A stretch of DNA of 64,000 nucleotides from an uncultured Chitinophagaceae bacterium (GCA_937873715.1 CALMYJ010000003.1:434001-498000); one strand, 5' to 3'; shown: positions 7,754-16,429, numbered from the stretch's first letter. Translations and numbers: made by a program. The notes: generated by a model from the letters alone, not told the origin.

Positions 7754-8950
7754 TTAAGCGGTATCACCCAGTTTGCCAAGCGCCGGTAAAATGTATTTAA
7801 GTTTTGATTTTTTTGCTTTTACCTGCCGTGGTAGCCTGGCGGCATATGTATCTACGGCATTATGGATGATTTCAACAACCAATTCGGTAAATGTTTTTCC
7901 GCTTAGCCTGAGTATAGCGCCGATTGAGGTAAAGTCTTCGTCTTCACTTAAGCCACATTGGGCATTTACTTCCAGTACATAAAGCTGCCCGGATGCATCA
8001 TCCCTGCGTATATCTACACGGGTGTAACCCTGCCCCCGGGTTGCACAATAGGCCGCCCAGCTAATGGTTTTTAACTGGCTGATGATGTCATCCTCCGGTA
8101 ACGCATATTCGTAAAAGTTGCCTTCATCAGGCATAGGGGATTCTTCTTCATATATTTCCCACAGCCTGTCGAAGCTTAAAAATTTTTCATTGGCTGGTAG
8201 TGTGTGATGAAAAATTCTTTCAACAGGGTTGTATATACTGGCGCTGGCTGGTTGATTATAACTGCCTACAATTAAAGTAGTGTATTCGCTGCCTGTTATA
8301 AATGCTTCTGCAATCAGGCCGTCGGCGGTGAGGTTCCATCCCCTGTACCCATCAAACATTTCGGCGATGAGCTGCTTTAATTCAGCTTCGGTATACACCA
8401 CGTTTTTTATGCCTACACCCATGCTTCCGCCAGATACGGCAGGCTTTACAATTATTGGTGTGCCCAGCCTGTTAAATATGCCGGTAATATCCTGCCCGCT
8501 TGTATGAATGGCTTCCCAGGGAGCGGTTGCAATGCCGGCTTTATCAAAAGCCTGCTTCATGGGTATTTTAGAGGTAGTGATGTCATAAAAAAATTCATCG
8601 GAGCCGGTGTATATAAGCTGGTGCTGCTGTAAAAGCTTTACCACAGATATACCGGGTGTTCCGTTTATTTCATCGCCATCGCAAATATTAAATACTATCG
8701 GAAAATGTATGCCGCTGTTTTTTTCAGCAACAATATCATTAATAATCTCTTTATAATTACTGATGGTTACCGGTTGCCATTTCCATTCAAGGCCAAGTGT
8801 TTCAAATGTTTTTTTATATTCTTCAATGCTCTGCGAAAAATCGTAATAGTAATCAATATTATCGTTGTTGCTGTGCAGGTGCGGTGCCAGCACCCACACT
8901 TTAACGGGCCTGCCGCCGCCAGATGATATTAATTTTTGGGAAATGGTCAT
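7754..8950 (-). CDS. ATP-grasp ligase, D-Ala-D-Ala ligase-like
   Basis: A 398-residue cytoplasmic protein. An N-terminal Rossmann-like part (VKVWVLAPHLHS; FNICDGDEINGTPG, 87-100) precedes the ATP-grasp fold: IIVKPAVSGGSMGVG (166-180), IAEAFITGSEYTTLIVG (213-229) and TRVDI...LYVLEVNAQCGL (310-334) with the Asp, Glu and Asn metal ligands. It is related to the ligase half of the next gene but clearly divergent. It is not a housekeeping Ddl by context: it sits 27 bp after a SET-domain gene and before the ligase-SET fusion. It should join a carboxylate to an amine using ATP; the substrates cannot be read from the sequence. A basic C-terminal tail (RQVKAKKSKLKY) is unusual. Confidence 0.85.
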   Translation of the reverse strand: MTISQKLISSGGGRPVKVWVLAPHLHSNNDNIDYYYDFSQSIEEYKKTFETLGLEWKWQPVTISNYKEIINDIVAEKNSGIHFPIVFNICDGDEINGTPGISVVKLLQQHQLIYTGSDEFFYDITTSKIPMKQAFDKAGIATAPWEAIHTSGQDITGIFNRLGTPIIVKPAVSGGSMGVGIKNVVYTEAELKQLIAEMFDGYRGWNLTADGLIAEAFITGSEYTTLIVGSYNQPASASIYNPVERIFHHTLPANEKFLSFDRLWEIYEEESPMPDEGNFYEYALPEDDIISQLKTISWAAYCATRGQGYTRVDIRRDDASGQLYVLEVNAQCGLSEDEDFTSIGAILRLSGKTFTELVVEIIHNAVDTYAARLPRQVKAKKSKLKYILPALGKLGDTA

Positions 8951-8977
8951 ATACTATAAATGGGTAGCATGTAGTAT

Positions 8978-9475
8978 TTAGACTTTTTGCTTCAAAGTGG
9001 TTGTAATAAAATGAGACAGCCTGTATTTGCTCAGGGTTTCTGTGGAGAGGTGGGCTGCGCCATTGATGAGTTGCAAACACTCGCTGCTGCCACAATTACA
9101 AACAAATGGCTGTGCCATATCCCACTCGGTACTGGGGTAAAAAAAACGCAGCTCATCTTCTGGCTGTAGTTGTTGCAGGCAAATCAACTGCATGTGATGT
9201 GTATCAAAAAAAACATTGGGACTACAGCTATGATTAATGTACTGCAGGTATTCGGGGCTGAGTGTAATGTGCTTGTTTATGCCGGTTTGCACCGTAAGAT
9301 ACGTGGGAATACTGTGCGTACTTCCGGCAGAAAATGGCATAATTACATCGCCGGGGTTAAATACTGCTAAGCTGTGGAGGGATTGCTGATTGGTGGAGAT
9401 GTTGAGTCTTACTTCCAAAAAAGTATGACGGCTGATAACACGGAACTCCTGTCCGGCGTGGTTTTTCGTGATCAT
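8978..9475 (-). CDS. small stand-alone SET-domain protein
   Basis: About 165 residues from the ATG at 9475. Motifs of a SET methyltransferase are present: INHSCSPNVFF (80-90), a degenerate EDELRFFYPS (106-115) in place of the usual GEELTxDY, and a post-SET CNCGSSEC (126-133). The N-terminal GxG motif is not obvious. The domain is compact and could be a full minimal SET enzyme or a non-catalytic partner of the fusion protein, since the SET-motif tyrosine context has changed. A longer frame from a TTG at 9541 exists but runs into the palindromic region upstream, so I prefer 9475. It is the first of three leftward genes with short spacing. Confidence 0.75.
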   Translation of the reverse strand: MITKNHAGQEFRVISRHTFLEVRLNISTNQQSLHSLAVFNPGDVIMPFSAGSTHSIPTYLTVQTGINKHITLSPEYLQYINHSCSPNVFFDTHHMQLICLQQLQPEDELRFFYPSTEWDMAQPFVCNCGSSECLQLINGAAHLSTETLSKYRLSHFITTTLKQKV

Positions 9476-9498
9476 GCTTATTAATGGGTTATATGATA

Positions 9499-9560
9499 AA
9501 AGCTTAAAAAAAGCTTTACCTTTTAAAGTTAATAAATACAATTGATTAAAAAATCAATTG
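9499..9560. promoter_or_regulatory. two inverted repeats upstream of the SET/ATP-grasp cluster
   Basis: CAATTGATT (9539-9547) and AATCAATTG (9552-9560) form a perfect 9-bp repeat around AAAA. A second, AAAGCTT (9499-9505) and AAGCTTT (9511-9517), lies nearer the SET start at 9475. Between them is TAACTTTA on the minus strand (9524-9531), one base off the -7 consensus. The first could also act as a terminator for the cupin gene. Confidence 0.4.
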
Positions 9561-9663
9561 CAGCATGATAAATGTTGAAAGCATGAATACAGCAGTAAAA
9601 GCGTGGAGTGTTTTAGTCTTTGGAGTTATAATTAAATATGTTGCTGCATAATGGCGCTGGATA

Positions 9664-10179
9664 CTAGCGGCCAAAATCATCTTGCAGCCGAACAATATCA
9701 TCTTCGTTGCTGGGATTGGCAGCATCAATATGTTGCCATATTTCAGCCACAATACCCCAGCCATCCAGGCCAACCAGACGGTGGCGTTCGCCCTGCTTTA
9801 GTTGTACAATATCGCCAATAGAAAGTTGTTGGGTATGTTTTTCTTCATCTGTATCGCTGGTAACTACTCCTGCGGTGCCGCCAATAAGTTTCCAAATTTC
9901 TGCACGGCGATAGTGATACTGCCAGCTTAATCTTTTTTGTGGTGCCACTACAAGTATTTTAGGGCTGAGCTTTCCGGAAATTGTAAGCTCCGCCCGGCTG
10001 AATTGCGGAAAATAAGCCTGGATGAATTTTTCGGCTTCAGCTTCATCAAGTACAAAAAAGCCACCCCATGGCCTAGTATCATCTTTTGTGTGAACGGCTA
10101 AATTATTTTCATGCAGGTATTGTGCAACCTGGTTAAATACAAATTCCCTGGCTTCAGTGGAAGAAAAAGAGAGGTTCAT
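9664..10179 (-). CDS. cupin protein, type II phosphomannose isomerase-like
   Basis: A 171-residue protein. The C-terminal ~110 residues have the cupin pattern found at the end of mannose-1-phosphate guanylyltransferase/phosphomannose isomerase proteins: LVVAPQKRLSWQYHYRRAEIW, then GGTAGVV, then IGDIVQLKQGERHRLVG. The N-terminal ~65 residues contain TRPWGGFFVL, also typical of that group. In these enzymes the domain isomerises mannose-6-phosphate and fructose-6-phosphate with a bound metal; here only the cupin is present, so the substrate is uncertain. It starts 34 bp after mnmG in the same direction. A palindrome separates it from the SET/ATP-grasp genes, so membership of that system is unproven. 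Confidence 0.75.
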   Translation of the reverse strand: MNLSFSSTEAREFVFNQVAQYLHENNLAVHTKDDTRPWGGFFVLDEAEAEKFIQAYFPQFSRAELTISGKLSPKILVVAPQKRLSWQYHYRRAEIWKLIGGTAGVVTSDTDEEKHTQQLSIGDIVQLKQGERHRLVGLDGWGIVAEIWQHIDAANPSNEDDIVRLQDDFGR

Positions 10180-10213
10180 ATAGTGGTTATGTTTTTTATA
10201 AAGGTTTCATTTT

Positions 10214-12082
10214 TTAACGCCCCATAAATACCATCAGAATTTGCACATCGCTTGGATTAACCCCCGATATTCGGGATGCCTGCCCTAAAGTTCGTGGTCG
10301 TATTTTATTAAATTTTTGGCGTGCTTCGGTGCTGAGTGATACCAGTTTATCGTAACTGAAATTTTCAGGAATAATCAAATCTTCCAACTGGCTCATTTTC
10401 TGTACCAGTTCTTTTTCTTTTTCGATGTATGTATCATACTTAACCTGTATTTCTGCCTGTTCTGTTTCTTCCCGGCTAAATTTTTGCATCGCTGCCTGCA
10501 GCCCTGGCGAAGCCTGTATTAAATCTTGCAGATTAACGCCGGGCCTTAATATTAATTGTGTGGCTTTTTGCCTGGCTACTAACGGTGATGAATATACGCT
10601 TTCTAAATACCTGTTTACCTCCTGTGGTTCAAGGGAAATTTCTGCCAGAATTTCTTTAATGCTGTTCACCGCCTGGGTTTTGGCTTTTACTTTTTCCATT
10701 CTTTGCTGTGAGGCCAACCCTATACGATAGCTTTTTTCGGTTAATCTCAAATCGGCATTATCCTGCCGGAGTAGTGTTCTGAACTCGGCCCTGCTGGTAA
10801 ACATACGATAGGGTTCTTCTGTACCCTTATTAATCAGGTCGTCTATCAGTACGCCAATATAGGCTTCGCTTCGCTTTAAAATTACCGGCGCCTGCTCCCG
10901 GGCTTTTTGGTGTGCATTTATACCAGCCATCAGGCCCTGGCAGGCCGCTTCTTCGTAGCCTGTGGTTCCATTGATTTGGCCGGCAAAAAAAAGGTTGCTA
11001 ATTAGTTTCGTTTCCAGGCTAAAACTGAGCTGTGTTGGGGGAAAATAGTCGTACTCAATGGCATAACCCGGGCGGAACATTTTACAGTTTTCGAAGCCAG
11101 GAACCATTCTAAGTGCTTGGTACTGAACTTCTTCTGGTAGTGATGAAGAAAAACCATTTACATATATTTCAACTGTATTAAAGCCTTCAGGTTCTACAAA
11201 TAGCTGGTGCCTGTCTCTCTCGGCAAAGCGGTTTATTTTATCTTCAATACTGGGGCAATATCTTGGCCCGATTCCTTTTATTCTTCCCTGGAACATAGGG
11301 CTTTTTTCGAAACCGGTTTTCAATACCTGGTGTACTTCTGGGCTGGTGTATGTTATCCAGCAGCTCTTTTGTTTTTCTTTTCTTATTCTTTCAACATCAA
11401 GATAGCTAAAGCCTGTAATATCATCATCCCCTTTTTGCTCCTCCATCCTGGCATAATTGAGGCTTCGGCCATCAATACGTGGGGGTGTTCCTGTTTTTAG
11501 CCTGTTACTTTCAAAGCCCAGTTCTACAAGTTGTTCTGTTATGCCTGTTGCGGCTTTTTCGGCAACCCGGCCGCCACCTAGTTTTTTTTCGCCTATATGA
11601 ATAACCCCATTGAGAAAAGTACCATTGGTAAGTACAACGGATTGGGCGTGAATATGATGACCTAAGCCAGTAATAACCCCTACGGCTCTTTTGTCTTTTA
11701 TCAAGAGGCCGCTAACCATATCCTGGTAAAAATCAACATTTGGGGTGTTTTCGAGCATTGAACGCCACTCAGCCGCAAAAAGCATCCTGTCGCTTTGTGC
11801 CCTGGGGCTCCACATAGCCGGCCCCTTGCTTTTATTCAGCATCCTGAACTGAATCATCGTTTTGTCGGTAACAATACCACTATAGCCCCCCATTGCATCT
11901 ATCTCCCTCACAATCTGTCCTTTAGCAATTCCACCCATTGCAGGGTTACAGCTCATTTGGGCAATGGTTTGCATATTCATGGTAATAAGCAATACTTTAC
12001 TACCCATATTTGCTGCGGCTGCGGCTGCTTCGCAACCGGCATGGCCTGCGCCAACTACAATTACATCATATTCTGGAAACAT
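10214..12082 (-). CDS. mnmG: tRNA uridine-5-carboxymethylaminomethyl modification enzyme MnmG (GidA)
   Basis: About 622 residues, the normal size. With MnmE it installs the carboxymethylaminomethyl group on the wobble uridine of several tRNAs, using FAD. The dinucleotide-binding motif VIVVGAGHAGCEAAA is at residues 8-22, followed by SCNPAMGGIAKGQIVREIDA and the conserved PRYCPSIEDK and EYDYFPPTQL blocks; the C-terminal helical domain ends in GVNPSDVQILM. The ATG at 12082 is chosen because TAACTTTG lies 6 nt upstream and the longer frame would overlap the HNH-like gene. mnmE is not in the window. Identity is very secure. Confidence 0.96.
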   Translation of the reverse strand: MFPEYDVIVVGAGHAGCEAAAAAANMGSKVLLITMNMQTIAQMSCNPAMGGIAKGQIVREIDAMGGYSGIVTDKTMIQFRMLNKSKGPAMWSPRAQSDRMLFAAEWRSMLENTPNVDFYQDMVSGLLIKDKRAVGVITGLGHHIHAQSVVLTNGTFLNGVIHIGEKKLGGGRVAEKAATGITEQLVELGFESNRLKTGTPPRIDGRSLNYARMEEQKGDDDITGFSYLDVERIRKEKQKSCWITYTSPEVHQVLKTGFEKSPMFQGRIKGIGPRYCPSIEDKINRFAERDRHQLFVEPEGFNTVEIYVNGFSSSLPEEVQYQALRMVPGFENCKMFRPGYAIEYDYFPPTQLSFSLETKLISNLFFAGQINGTTGYEEAACQGLMAGINAHQKAREQAPVILKRSEAYIGVLIDDLINKGTEEPYRMFTSRAEFRTLLRQDNADLRLTEKSYRIGLASQQRMEKVKAKTQAVNSIKEILAEISLEPQEVNRYLESVYSSPLVARQKATQLILRPGVNLQDLIQASPGLQAAMQKFSREETEQAEIQVKYDTYIEKEKELVQKMSQLEDLIIPENFSYDKLVSLSTEARQKFNKIRPRTLGQASRISGVNPSDVQILMVFMGR

Positions 12083-12088
12083 AAGGGG

Positions 12089-12096
12089 CAAAGTTA
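12089..12096 (-). promoter_or_regulatory. -7 promoter element of mnmG (TAACTTTG)
   Basis: A perfect TAnnTTTG on the minus strand 6 nt before the ATG at 12082, implying a leaderless or nearly leaderless transcript and fixing the start codon. Confidence 0.55.
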
Positions 12097-12110
12097 TTTT
12101 GTTATTATGG

Positions 12111-12692
12111 CTATCCTTCAAATTTTTTCAGGATTTCCATTTCAAGGGCTATCTCGGTTATATTTTTCCCTTTATTCAATAAGCTGTATTGAGAGGATGT
12201 ATATGTGCTGATATTGGTTATATAGTGCAGGTTATTTTTTATAAACTGCTGTTGTGCTGCTGTAGAGTGTGTTTCCTGCTGCATCAAAGCTTCAATTTTT
12301 TGCAGGTATTCTTTACATAAAGGAAAAGCTGTTGCTGTATAGAGATCAGAGAAATATCGTTTTGCATGTATAATGTCTAAACCAGGGCGTATAATCTTAT
12401 GGTTTTCTAGCACAGACACCTTGAGGTTAATAAAATTCCAGCATAGCTTTAACTCATCATCTTTTTTAAAATCAAAGCTTGCTGCCGGCAAAATATGTTC
12501 AAACTGCCATTTGTGGCCAAAGTCATTCCAGCCAATACCTTCTGTAAACTGACATTCAAACCAGTTTCTCATATTTTTTATATCAAGCCCAAAGTAAGGG
12601 GCGTAATAATCGTTTGCTTTATGCTCAATTACATAACGCCTTAAGGCAATTTGCCATTTTCGTTTTTCCTTGAAATTGTCTGAATAAAGCAT
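12111..12692 (-). CDS. HNH-nuclease-like hypothetical protein
   Basis: About 193 residues from the ATG at 12692. The middle reads KWQFEHILPAASFD, then DELKLCWNFINLKVSVLENH, which has the layout of an HNH nuclease (His-x-Leu-Pro, about 20 residues, an Asn-Leu-x-x-Leu step and a final Asn/His). The N-terminal helix is basic. The C-terminal ~90 residues (from about residue 105) are helical and unrecognised. A TTG at 12710 would add six residues. It lies upstream of mnmG in the same direction with 28 bp between, but mnmG has its own promoter. Such stand-alone HNH-like proteins occur widely and may act on DNA or RNA; no partner gene that would mark a defence system is adjacent. Confidence 0.55.
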   Translation of the reverse strand: MLYSDNFKEKRKWQIALRRYVIEHKANDYYAPYFGLDIKNMRNWFECQFTEGIGWNDFGHKWQFEHILPAASFDFKKDDELKLCWNFINLKVSVLENHKIIRPGLDIIHAKRYFSDLYTATAFPLCKEYLQKIEALMQQETHSTAAQQQFIKNNLHYITNISTYTSSQYSLLNKGKNITEIALEMEILKKFEG

Positions 12693-12739
12693 TTCGGTGT
12701 TATAATCCAACGAGATTTATCGGTTCTGTAAAACTACGA

Positions 12740-12784
12740 GTTTCACAGGAAACTGTTTCACCGTGAAACTGTTCTTTGTGAAAC
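12740..12784. repeat. symmetric array of four GTTTCAC half-sites at the 3' end of ybeY
   Basis: GTTTCAC occurs at 12740-12746 and 12755-12761, and its complement GTGAAAC at 12763-12769 and 12778-12784. Both spacers are exactly 8 nt, so the 45-bp array is symmetric about C12762. The core GTTTCAC-C-GTGAAAC resembles the chromosome-partition site parS (GTTTCACGTGAAAC) with one extra base in the centre. Confidence 0.6.
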
Positions 12785-13228
12785 CGGCTTTTGCTTAAAT
12801 GAATTACCAAGGTATTGCATCAGGTACTTATCCTCTGCCTGACGCATCAATAGTTTATCCATCGTTGTTTTATCGGTATAGCCACATAAATGGAGTAAAC
12901 CATGAAAAATTACCCGGAGTAACTCCGCTTTGATGGTTGTTTTTAATACCCTTGCATTATCCTTTACCCTATCTGTACTTATATAAATGTCTCCTATGAT
13001 GGATGCCTTATTGGTATCAGCTAAATCAAAAGTGATTATATCCGTAAAATAGTTATGGCTTAAGTAGTTCTTGTTAATCTGTAGTAAATATTCATCGGAA
13101 CAAAACACATAATTCAGGCTTTCGATACCCCTTCCCTCGCTGATGGCCATTTTCGTAAGAAATGACTTTAGGGCATTTCTGTTGGTTAAACTGGGCCTAA
13201 CACCTTCAAAGAAAAACTGAATAATCAT
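12758..13228 (-). CDS. ybeY: endoribonuclease YbeY (rRNA maturation factor)
   Basis: A 156-residue zinc-dependent endoribonuclease acting in 16S rRNA 3'-end maturation and ribosome quality control. The signature metal-binding stretch is FHGLLHLCGYTDKT (the HGxLHLxGY motif), preceded by TDIITFDL and IGDIYIS, the usual UPF0054 order. The third His of HGxLHLxGYDH is replaced: the text reads GYTDKT, as in many Bacteroidota members. The C-terminus (VSQRTVSR) is read through the palindromic GTTTCAC array and may be an add-on. It is divergent from feoA with 58 bp between starts. Confidence 0.92.
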   Translation of the reverse strand: MIIQFFFEGVRPSLTNRNALKSFLTKMAISEGRGIESLNYVFCSDEYLLQINKNYLSHNYFTDIITFDLADTNKASIIGDIYISTDRVKDNARVLKTTIKAELLRVIFHGLLHLCGYTDKTTMDKLLMRQAEDKYLMQYLGNSFKQKPVSQRTVSR

Positions 13229-13259
13229 AACTGTACAATAAAATAGCGCTTATAATAAA

Positions 13260-13267
13260 TACATTTG
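13260..13267 (+). promoter_or_regulatory. -7 promoter element of feoA (TACATTTG)
   Basis: A perfect TAnnTTTG in the 58-bp divergent region between ybeY and feoA, 19 nt before the feoA ATG. Confidence 0.5.
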
Positions 13268-13286
13268 TCCCACAATATTACAGCAA

Positions 13287-13517
13287 ATGAATAAGAGGCT
13301 CTCCGAGATAGCACTTGGTAAAAAAGTAATGATTAAATCATTTGACTCTGATGATATTTTTTTGAAACTTATGGAAATGGGCTGTGTACCTGGTGAACTA
13401 ATTGTAGTAGAACAAAAAGCTCCGCTTGGTGATCCAATAGCCATACAGGTGGCGGGTTATAATTTAAGTTTACGCATCAACGAAGCTGAAAAAATTTGGG
13501 TTGAAGAAGTGAGCTAA
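13287..13517 (+). CDS. FeoA-domain protein
   Basis: A 76-residue protein made of a single FeoA (SH3-like) domain: LSEIALGKKVMIKSF at the start, LMEMGCVPGELIVVEQKAPLGDP in the middle and LSLRINEAEKIWVE at the end. FeoA normally sits beside the ferrous-iron transporter FeoB and modulates it. Here no feoB is adjacent; the next gene, nadD, starts 27 bp downstream and is probably cotranscribed. It may serve a distant FeoB or act as a free adaptor. The fold assignment is firm; the role is inference. Confidence 0.85.
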   Translation: MNKRLSEIALGKKVMIKSFDSDDIFLKLMEMGCVPGELIVVEQKAPLGDPIAIQVAGYNLSLRINEAEKIWVEEVS

Positions 13518-13544
13518 GCTTTTAAAAACAGGATATATACCATA

Positions 13545-14123
13545 ATGAAAATAGGACTTTACTTTGGCTCATTTAACCCTATACATACCGGGCACCTTAT
13601 TATTGCCAATTATATAGCTGCACATACAGCGCTTGAACAAATCTGGTTTGTTGTTTCACCACATAATCCCTTAAAAAAATCATCCACGCTTTTAAACGAA
13701 TATCACCGGCTACACCTGGTACAAAAGGCAATTGAGGGAGAAAACAAATTAAAAGCTTCGTCCATCGAATTCAAATTACCCAAACCCTCTTACACCATTG
13801 ATACACTTACCTACCTTGAAGAAAAATATCCCAACTACCATTTTGCAATAATTATGGGCAGTGATAGTTTTCAAAATATAGAAAAATGGAAAAACTATAC
13901 AGAACTCCTGAAAAGGTATACCATATATATTTATAAAAGACCCGGCTTTGATGTGGGAGTACTAACGGATAAGAATATACGAATTTTAGATGCCCCCCTG
14001 TTGGAAATTTCCAGTACGGCAATTCGTAAACTTATACAGGCCAACAAATCTATACGGTATTATGTACCAGATAGTGTAAAAGAAGAGATAGAAAAAAATG
14101 GCTATTACAAAAAAAGGAATTAA
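13545..14123 (+). CDS. nadD: nicotinate-nucleotide adenylyltransferase
   Basis: A 192-residue enzyme of NAD synthesis that converts nicotinate mononucleotide and ATP to deamido-NAD. The nucleotidyltransferase motif is [20 protein letters not shown] at residues 4-23 (the T/HxGH site), with [10 protein letters not shown], the [15 protein letters not shown] segment and the C-terminal [10 protein letters not shown] (ISSTxIR) motif. Length is usual. It follows feoA by 27 bp. Its TAA stop shares bases with the stop of convergent chrA (TTAA at 14120-14123). nadA lies 1.3 kb further on, so two NAD-synthesis genes cluster loosely here. Confidence 0.95.
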   Translation: MKIGLYFGSFNPIHTGHLIIANYIAAHTALEQIWFVVSPHNPLKKSSTLLNEYHRLHLVQKAIEGENKLKASSIEFKLPKPSYTIDTLTYLEEKYPNYHFAIIMGSDSFQNIEKWKNYTELLKRYTIYIYKRPGFDVGVLTDKNIRILDAPLLEISSTAIRKLIQANKSIRYYVPDSVKEEIEKNGYYKKRN

Positions 14124-15385
14124 AAAAACAGGCCGGCTAAAAGACAAATTACTACAATCAGCGGTGGTGGTATTTTTGAATACTTCAATAAAATAAAACT
14201 GGCGGCAATAATTCCTATATCCAGCAGGTTTGTTTTTAATGATGATACTACAAGAATATCTTTAAGCAGGTACAAAGTAGCTGCCCACATAAAACCCACT
14301 ACCACAGCATTAATACCCTCAAGCGCCCTGTACACCACCACGTACTTTTTTAAATATTGCCAAACCGGGAAAAAGAAAAGCACCAGTAGTAAGCTTGGTA
14401 AAAAAATAGCAACACTTCCTATCACACAACCAAGCAGTTGATAATATCCTCCCATTCCCTTTAAGGCCAAACCACCCGTATAAGAGGCAATAGAAAAAAC
14501 CGGGCCGGGTATAGCCCTTACAATTCCTGCACCGGTTAGCAATTCCTGTTTATCTACAATGATAATATCTTGCTGCTTTGCTGAAAATTTTGGTGCCGTG
14601 GGTCTGGCCACATATTGGTCGAGCATCATGGGTATAAGCACATCTCCCCCACCAAAAACAATACTGCCAAACCGATAAAAATTTTCAAACAGATTAAATG
14701 GCTTCCTGTACTCCCATTGCTGCTTACGGGCAGTTTCACTAAGATAGCCTGCAATTAAAAACAGTAAAGCAAAGAGCCAGATATTTGTCCACCTAATCTG
14801 GCGGGGTTTAATTTTTTCTTTTTCGGGGATACGCTTATTACTAAAATTAGTAACCACACCACCCATTATAATTAATACAGGGAAAACCCATGGCGTTTTA
14901 AACAGCCAAAAGGTAACCGCCATAGAAACCAGCATGATAACCTGGGTTATAAAATTCGTTACACATAATCCAAATAACCTGTAAGCGGCAAAAGCCAGGA
15001 AACCTGTTGCCATTTCGGGAATAAACCTAAAAATATGCTTTGAAAAAAATAAGTTAGCACTGGCCGAAACAACAAAAGAAAGCAGGCCCATAATTACACA
15101 AGCTGGCAGTATCCAAATAAGCAGTGTTGCAATGGCTAATGGTATCCCGCCACGCTTGTATCCTATAAGTGTAAGCGTTTGTGAGGAGGATGCGCCGGGC
15201 AACATCTGGCAAAAGGATATAAACTCCATTAGCTCATCCCTACTCACATCTTTGCGTTTCTCCACAAAGGTCTTCATCATCATGCCTAAATGCCCCTGTG
15301 GGCCGCCAAATGCGGTAAAACTGTGTACAAGTACAGCCTTTAAAAAAGGTATATGCCTTATAAATCTCACCGGGTGAAAATACAA
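14120..15385 (-). CDS. chrA: chromate transporter (ChrA family), two-domain form
   Basis: A 421-residue inner-membrane protein with about ten hydrophobic segments in two homologous halves. The N-terminal half has the ChrA signature [15 protein letters not shown] and [17 protein letters not shown]; the second half repeats it as [11 protein letters not shown] and [14 protein letters not shown]. The family exports chromate or takes part in sulfate/chromate transport. No ATG lies upstream of the conserved FGGP motif, so the start must be non-standard; I use the TTG at 15385. It is 39 bp downstream of nadA in the same direction and converges on nadD with a shared TTAA. Substrate is inferred from family only. 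Confidence 0.88.
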   Translation of the reverse strand: MYFHPVRFIRHIPFLKAVLVHSFTAFGGPQGHLGMMMKTFVEKRKDVSRDELMEFISFCQMLPGASSSQTLTLIGYKRGGIPLAIATLLIWILPACVIMGLLSFVVSASANLFFSKHIFRFIPEMATGFLAFAAYRLFGLCVTNFITQVIMLVSMAVTFWLFKTPWVFPVLIIMGGVVTNFSNKRIPEKEKIKPRQIRWTNIWLFALLFLIAGYLSETARKQQWEYRKPFNLFENFYRFGSIVFGGGDVLIPMMLDQYVARPTAPKFSAKQQDIIIVDKQELLTGAGIVRAIPGPVFSIASYTGGLALKGMGGYYQLLGCVIGSVAIFLPSLLLVLFFFPVWQYLKKYVVVYRALEGINAVVVGFMWAATLYLLKDILVVSSLKTNLLDIGIIAASFILLKYSKIPPPLIVVICLLAGLFF

Positions 15386-15424
15386 AAAAGCATTCGCCCA
15401 ACTATTGCATAAAAATATTTGTTA

Positions 15425-16429
15425 CTACAGCTTATAAGTTCGGCTAATTTCAAGCATCCGCTCTATTGGCCGCAGTGCTGCAAGCCTTAGCTTTTCATCC
15501 ATTATAATCTCAGGCAATTCATACTCCATGCACAAATACAATTTTTCAAGGGTATTCAGCTTCATATGCGGACAATCGTTGCATGCACAACTGTTATTGG
15601 GCGGCGCAGGTATAAATGTTTTAAGTGGATTAGCTTTTTGCATCTGGTGCAAAATACCAGTTTCAGTAACCACTATAAATTCATTAGCGGTGCTTTGCTG
15701 GGTATATTTAAGTAAACCTGTAGTACTTCCAATATAATCGGCTACAGATAGTACAGCTTCTTCGCACTCAGGGTGAGCAATTACCTTTGCCTCCGGATGC
15801 CTGTGTTTTAACTTTACAATTTTTTCAAGGCTAAATATTTCATGTACCATACAGGCCCCATTCCATAACAACATATTCCTCCCGGTTACTTTATTTAAAT
15901 AAGCACCCAGGTTTTTATCAGGCGCAAATATTATTTTTTGATCCTTTGGTAAAGAATCGATAATTGCTTTGGCATTACTGCTAGTACAAATAATATCACT
16001 CAGTGCCTTCATCCCGGCAGAGCAGTTGATATAAGTGATTACAATATGATCGGGATATTTATCCCGGAATACTTTAAATAATTCCGGCGGTGCACTATCA
16101 CTTAAAGAACAACCTGCTTTCAAATCTGGTAACAATACTTTTTTACCAGGATTTAAAATTTTTGCAGTTTCGGCCATAAAATGAACACCGGCAAAAACAA
16201 TAATATCAGCATCAGTCTTTTCGGCCTGCTGAGCCAGTCCCAAGCTATCCCCAATATAATCTGCCACATCTTGTATATCAGGCTCCTGGTAATAATGCGC
16301 CAGCAAAATAGCATTCTTCTCTTTTTTTAACCTTTCAATTTCTGCAAACAAATCAAGACTTATATCAATACCCACATCCAGGAAACCCCTGGTTTCAATA
16401 TTTGCTTTTGCTATGTTAATATCTGCCAT
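15425..16429 (-). CDS. nadA: quinolinate synthase A
   Basis: A 334-residue Fe-S enzyme that condenses iminoaspartate with dihydroxyacetone phosphate to quinolinate, the first dedicated product of de novo NAD synthesis. Family hallmarks are [23 protein letters not shown] read in part at residues 40-60, [41 protein letters not shown], and the cysteine-rich [19 protein letters not shown] near the C-terminus that holds the 4Fe-4S cluster. nadB and nadC are not adjacent. A GCCCTA/TAGGGC hairpin (16461-16479) lies 31 bp upstream of the start. Confidence 0.96.
   Translation of the reverse strand: MADINIAKANIETRGFLDVGIDISLDLFAEIERLKKEKNAILLAHYYQEPDIQDVADYIGDSLGLAQQAEKTDADIIVFAGVHFMAETAKILNPGKKVLLPDLKAGCSLSDSAPPELFKVFRDKYPDHIVITYINCSAGMKALSDIICTSSNAKAIIDSLPKDQKIIFAPDKNLGAYLNKVTGRNMLLWNGACMVHEIFSLEKIVKLKHRHPEAKVIAHPECEEAVLSVADYIGSTTGLLKYTQQSTANEFIVVTETGILHQMQKANPLKTFIPAPPNNSCACNDCPHMKLNTLEKLYLCMEYELPEIIMDEKLRLAALRPIERMLEISRTYKL

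Noticed and set aside
12083..12121. An N-terminal extension of MnmG
   Set aside because: It would run through the TAACTTTG promoter element and overlap the HNH-like gene; conserved homologues start at MFPEYDVIVVG.
12111..12692. A defence-island restriction nuclease
   Set aside because: HNH-like motif only; no methylase, specificity subunit or other defence gene is near, and neighbours are housekeeping genes.
12740..12784. A true parS centromere site
   Set aside because: The core has an extra base between the half-sites (GTTTCAC-C-GTGAAAC); canonical parS does not, so it is recorded only as a symmetric repeat.
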